The notes under the pieces: model-generated
The model's database searches: none
Told to the model about the DNA's origin: nothing
What the model saw: the letters and a program-made list of their open reading frames with translations, nothing else
Part shown: positions 61,766-64,000 of the stretch, one piece after another
How the letters are laid out: each line of letters starts with the position of its first letter
Numbering within the stretch: the stretch's first letter is position 1
Origin: Tardiphaga sp052076105
GTDB taxonomy: Bacteria > Pseudomonadota > Alphaproteobacteria > Rhizobiales > Xanthobacteraceae
NCBI RefSeq assembly: GCF_052076105.1
Contig: NZ_CP197245.1
Coordinates: 4,588,001-4,652,000, forward strand
Reading direction: 5' to 3'
Length of the DNA: 64,000 nt
Position numbers and translations under genes: made by a program

Positions 61766-62143
61766 GTGGCGCGTATCCTGATTGCAGATGACGAGGAATC
61801 GATGCGGCTCCTGGTCGGCCGCGCCATCGCCATGGATGGCCACGAGATCGTCACTGCCGAAGACGGCGCCGAGGCGCTGGAGATCCTCATGGAGCAGGAA
61901 GGTGCCTTCGACCTGCTGCTGACCGACATCAAGATGCCCGTGATGGACGGCATTGCGCTGGCGTTGGCCACCGCGCGCGATTTCCCCGAGCTCACGATCC
62001 TGCTGATGACCGGCTATGCCGACCAGCGTGAACGCGCGACTGGCCTGAATGCCATCGTGCACGACGTGGTGACGAAGCCGTTTTCGGTGGCGGATATCCG
62101 CACGGCGGTGGCGGATGCGCTGGCAGTGAAGAACAAGGGATAG
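61766..62143 (+). CDS. cpdR: Single-domain response regulator CpdR
   Basis: This 125-residue protein is a receiver domain alone, with acidic residues Asp8-Asp9, phosphorylation site Asp54 in TDIKMPVMDG, Thr82 and Lys104 (TKPF). The LALATARDFPELTILLMTGYADQRERA segment is the CpdR type. In Caulobacter, CpdR without phosphate brings ClpXP to the cell pole and primes it for degradation of cell-cycle proteins; phosphate comes from the CckA-ChpT relay. The GTG at 61766 has GAGGAG five bases upstream. Confidence 0.88.
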   Translation: MARILIADDEESMRLLVGRAIAMDGHEIVTAEDGAEALEILMEQEGAFDLLLTDIKMPVMDGIALALATARDFPELTILLMTGYADQRERATGLNAIVHDVVTKPFSVADIRTAVADALAVKNKG

Positions 62144-62199
62144 CTCTCGCGTCATTCCGGGACGCGGGCGCATCTTGCGCACGCGAACCCGGCAGCCCC

Positions 62200-64000
62200 T
62201 CAATAATCCTTCAGCAGCCGCTCGATATAATCCAGCTCAAGCTGCGGCCGCGTCGTGTCGCCGAGGCGACGGCGCAGTTCTTCCAGGATTCTCCGCACGC
62301 GCTGCACGTCGATCTCGCCGGGGATCTTCACCGTGAGATCGTCGCCAAGTTCGCGGCCGCGCAGCGGACGCCCGAGCGGATCGCTCTGCCGGCCACCGCT
62401 CTGCTGGCGGCCCGGATTGTTGCCGGGGCCGTCGTTCTGCCCTTCACCCTCGCCCTGCTGCATGGCCTGCGCGAGCTTCTGGGCACCCTTGCGCAACGCA
62501 TCGAGCGCCTTGCCCTGCGAACCCACCGCGCCGTCGGCATTGCCATCGCCGAGCTGGCCGCCTGCATCGCCCATGGCGCTGTCGGCATCGCCGAGACCAT
62601 CACCGTCGCCGTCACCATCGGCGTCCGCCTGATCGTCGCCGCCTTGACCTTGCTGGCCTTGTTGCCCCTGCTGGCCCTTTTGCCCCTGCCCTTTTTGGCC
62701 CTTCTGACCCTGGCCCATGCCCTGCTTGGCGAGCTGGTCCTGGAGCTGCTTGAGGCGATCACGCAGGTTCTGCTGATCCTGCTGCAGATCGCTCATGCTC
62801 TGCTCGCCCTGCTTGCCGCGGCGCCGCTCGTTGCGCTGGTCCTGGCCCTGCTTGAAGGTCTTGTCGCGAAGCTGCTGCTGCTTGCGGATCATGTCCCCAA
62901 GCTCGTTCATCGCCTGATCCATCTCGCTGTCACCGGACTGGCCGGGCTGCGCCATCTGCAGATTTTCCAGCATCTGCTGCATCTGTTCGAGCAACTGCTT
63001 GGCAGCGTCCTTGTCGCCGGAACGCGACAGCCGCTCCATGCGCTCGATCATATTGTTGAGGTCCTGCTGCCGCATCACCTTGGTGTTCTTGTCGAGCGGA
63101 CGCGCCAACTGCTGCGGATTCTCGCGCATCTTCTCCACGAGCTGCTTCAGGAAATTGTCCAGCGCCGCACGCAGGTTCTCGGTGAGCTTCTTGATCTCCT
63201 CGTCGCTGGCGCCGCGCTCCAGTGCCTGCTTCAGCGCGTCCTGCGCCGCCTTCAGCGCCTTGTCGATATCGGTGATGTCGCCGTCCTCGATGGTGACGGC
63301 GAGCGCCCACAGGCTGGCGACGACTTCCTTCAAAGCCGCGTCGGTGCGGGCGCGTTCGATCTGGGTGGCAACGCTGCGCAGCCCGAGATACTGGCCGGCT
63401 TCCGGTGTGAAAACTTCCGGAGCGATCATCAGAGCCTGCAGCGCGTAGGAGACCTGGCCGCGCTGGTTGGCGTCGAGCGCCAGGATACGGCGCTGTTCGA
63501 TCAGCGCGCGCGGCAACGGCTTGGTGAACAGCCGCTCCGGCAGCCGCATGTTGAACGGCTCGCTCTTGCCCTCGTTGCCGGACTCATCCTTCGCGGTCAG
63601 CGTCAGCGTGACATCGGCGCCCGCATAGGGATCCTCGCTGAGATCCTTGACGGTCTGGCCGACACCGTTGCGCGTGCGCGCATTCGGCAGCACCAGCGCG
63701 AAGGACGGCGCATCGAACAGCGGGCGCGGCTTGGCGGCGTCCTTGATGCCATCCTTGGTCTCGGCGGGACGCGCCGCGAATTGCGCATGGGCTTCGGTGA
63801 CGCCGTAGTCGTCCTCGAGCTTGTAGGACATCTGCAGCGAACCGCGCGCCTGACGCTCCGGGTCCTTAGCGAGCGCGATGGTCGGCGGACGATCACCCGT
63901 TGCCGTGAACTTCCATTGCGGCTGGCCGGACGGCGCACGCACATGCGCTGTCCCGTCAGAGGTGATGGTGAAGTGCTTTTCACTGGTACCCTTGGGGGCT
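62200..64000 (-). CDS. TIGR02302-family membrane-associated protein, C-terminal part (cut by window edge)
   Basis: The frame is open to the last base, so the N-terminus (with the membrane helices expected in the family) lies outside; 599 residues are visible. The C-terminal half is low in complexity: long Gln/Lys coiled-coil-like stretches (about 240 residues with many LEQMQQ and DLQQDQQ repeats), then a Gly/Gln/Lys run (GQKGQKGQGQKGQ), an acidic DADGDGDGDGLGDAD segment and a conserved end DPLGRPLRGRELGDDLTVKIP. It is probably an envelope protein with a cytoplasmic or periplasmic rod; the function is unknown. An internal GTG at 63942 is not the true start. Confidence 0.8.
   Translation of the reverse strand, partial: APKGTSEKHFTITSDGTAHVRAPSGQPQWKFTATGDRPPTIALAKDPERQARGSLQMSYKLEDDYGVTEAHAQFAARPAETKDGIKDAAKPRPLFDAPSFALVLPNARTRNGVGQTVKDLSEDPYAGADVTLTLTAKDESGNEGKSEPFNMRLPERLFTKPLPRALIEQRRILALDANQRGQVSYALQALMIAPEVFTPEAGQYLGLRSVATQIERARTDAALKEVVASLWALAVTIEDGDITDIDKALKAAQDALKQALERGASDEEIKKLTENLRAALDNFLKQLVEKMRENPQQLARPLDKNTKVMRQQDLNNMIERMERLSRSGDKDAAKQLLEQMQQMLENLQMAQPGQSGDSEMDQAMNELGDMIRKQQQLRDKTFKQGQDQRNERRRGKQGEQSMSDLQQDQQNLRDRLKQLQDQLAKQGMGQGQKGQKGQGQKGQQGQQGQQGQGGDDQADADGDGDGDGLGDADSAMGDAGGQLGDGNADGAVGSQGKALDALRKGAQKLAQAMQQGEGEGQNDGPGNNPGRQQSGGRQSDPLGRPLRGRELGDDLTVKIPGEIDVQRVRRILEELRRRLGDTTRPQLELDYIERLLKDY

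Overview
The window looks like chromosome of an alphaproteobacterium of the Bradyrhizobium/Rhodopseudomonas/Afipia/Tardiphaga group (Nitrobacteraceae). The reasons are the high-GC coding style, the rRNA operon order 16S-tRNA-Ile-tRNA-Ala-23S-5S with an enlarged 23S helix 9, a SAM-II riboswitch in front of metX, the gene string metX-metW / chorismate mutase-hisC-tyrC / DUF2125 / chaC / plsC / ydcF / ftsX-ftsE / zinc-ribbon gene / cpdR / TIGR02302, and repeat families typical of this group. The genus cannot be fixed from the sequence alone.

Layout. 1-4.8 kb: the end of ureD, a urea transporter, a 28-codon small ORF, a GntP-type permease, an HdeD-like membrane protein, a twin-arginine-signal protein made of Pro-Gly-Trp-Gly and Trp/Cys/Arg modules, and a small membrane protein. 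4.9-14.3 kb: one tightly packed export operon in which an RND pump (adaptor plus inner-membrane pump) is followed by an HlyD adaptor, an RbbA-like double-ATPase/permease fusion and an ABC-2 permease. 14.4-21.1 kb: a divergent arsenic-resistance island. Leftward it has arsR, a low-molecular-weight-phosphatase-type arsC, acr3 and a glutaredoxin-type arsC. Rightward it has a second arsR, a flavoprotein oxidoreductase with a cysteine-rich tail and two MFS transporters. Inverted repeats that fit ArsR operators lie between and inside the two arms. 21.2-28.7 kb: initiator tRNA-Met and ordinary housekeeping or metabolic genes (two SDRs, CvpA, DUF3775, MBL hydrolase, FAH-family hydrolase, GST, Ogt, a small conserved protein, a secreted protein).

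28.1-42.2 kb: two complete rRNA operons in direct tandem on the minus strand. The offset is exactly 7,370 bp and the two copies appear identical over 5,718 bp. Each operon has its own promoter and terminator and is followed by one member of a diverged pair of secreted-protein genes. The structure therefore looks like an old duplication of an 'rrn + secreted protein' unit in which only the rrn part has been kept identical.

42.5-64 kb: an M23 envelope peptidase, an NAD(P)-binding protein, ClpB, a MOSC protein, a CHAP-like secreted protein, and the metX-metW operon under a SAM-II riboswitch with a visible terminator and antiterminator. The aromatic/histidine set chorismate mutase-hisC-tyrC follows, then envelope and lipid genes, the divisome pair ftsE-ftsX, a zinc-ribbon membrane protein, the cell-cycle response regulator cpdR and the C-terminal part of a TIGR02302 membrane protein that runs off the right edge.

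I saw no prophage, transposase, CRISPR array or recognised defence system. The least explained material is the rrn-linked paralogue pair, the flavoprotein/MFS arm of the ars island, the Trp/Cys/Arg Tat protein and the SDR-fold protein that lacks the usual catalytic Tyr and Lys.
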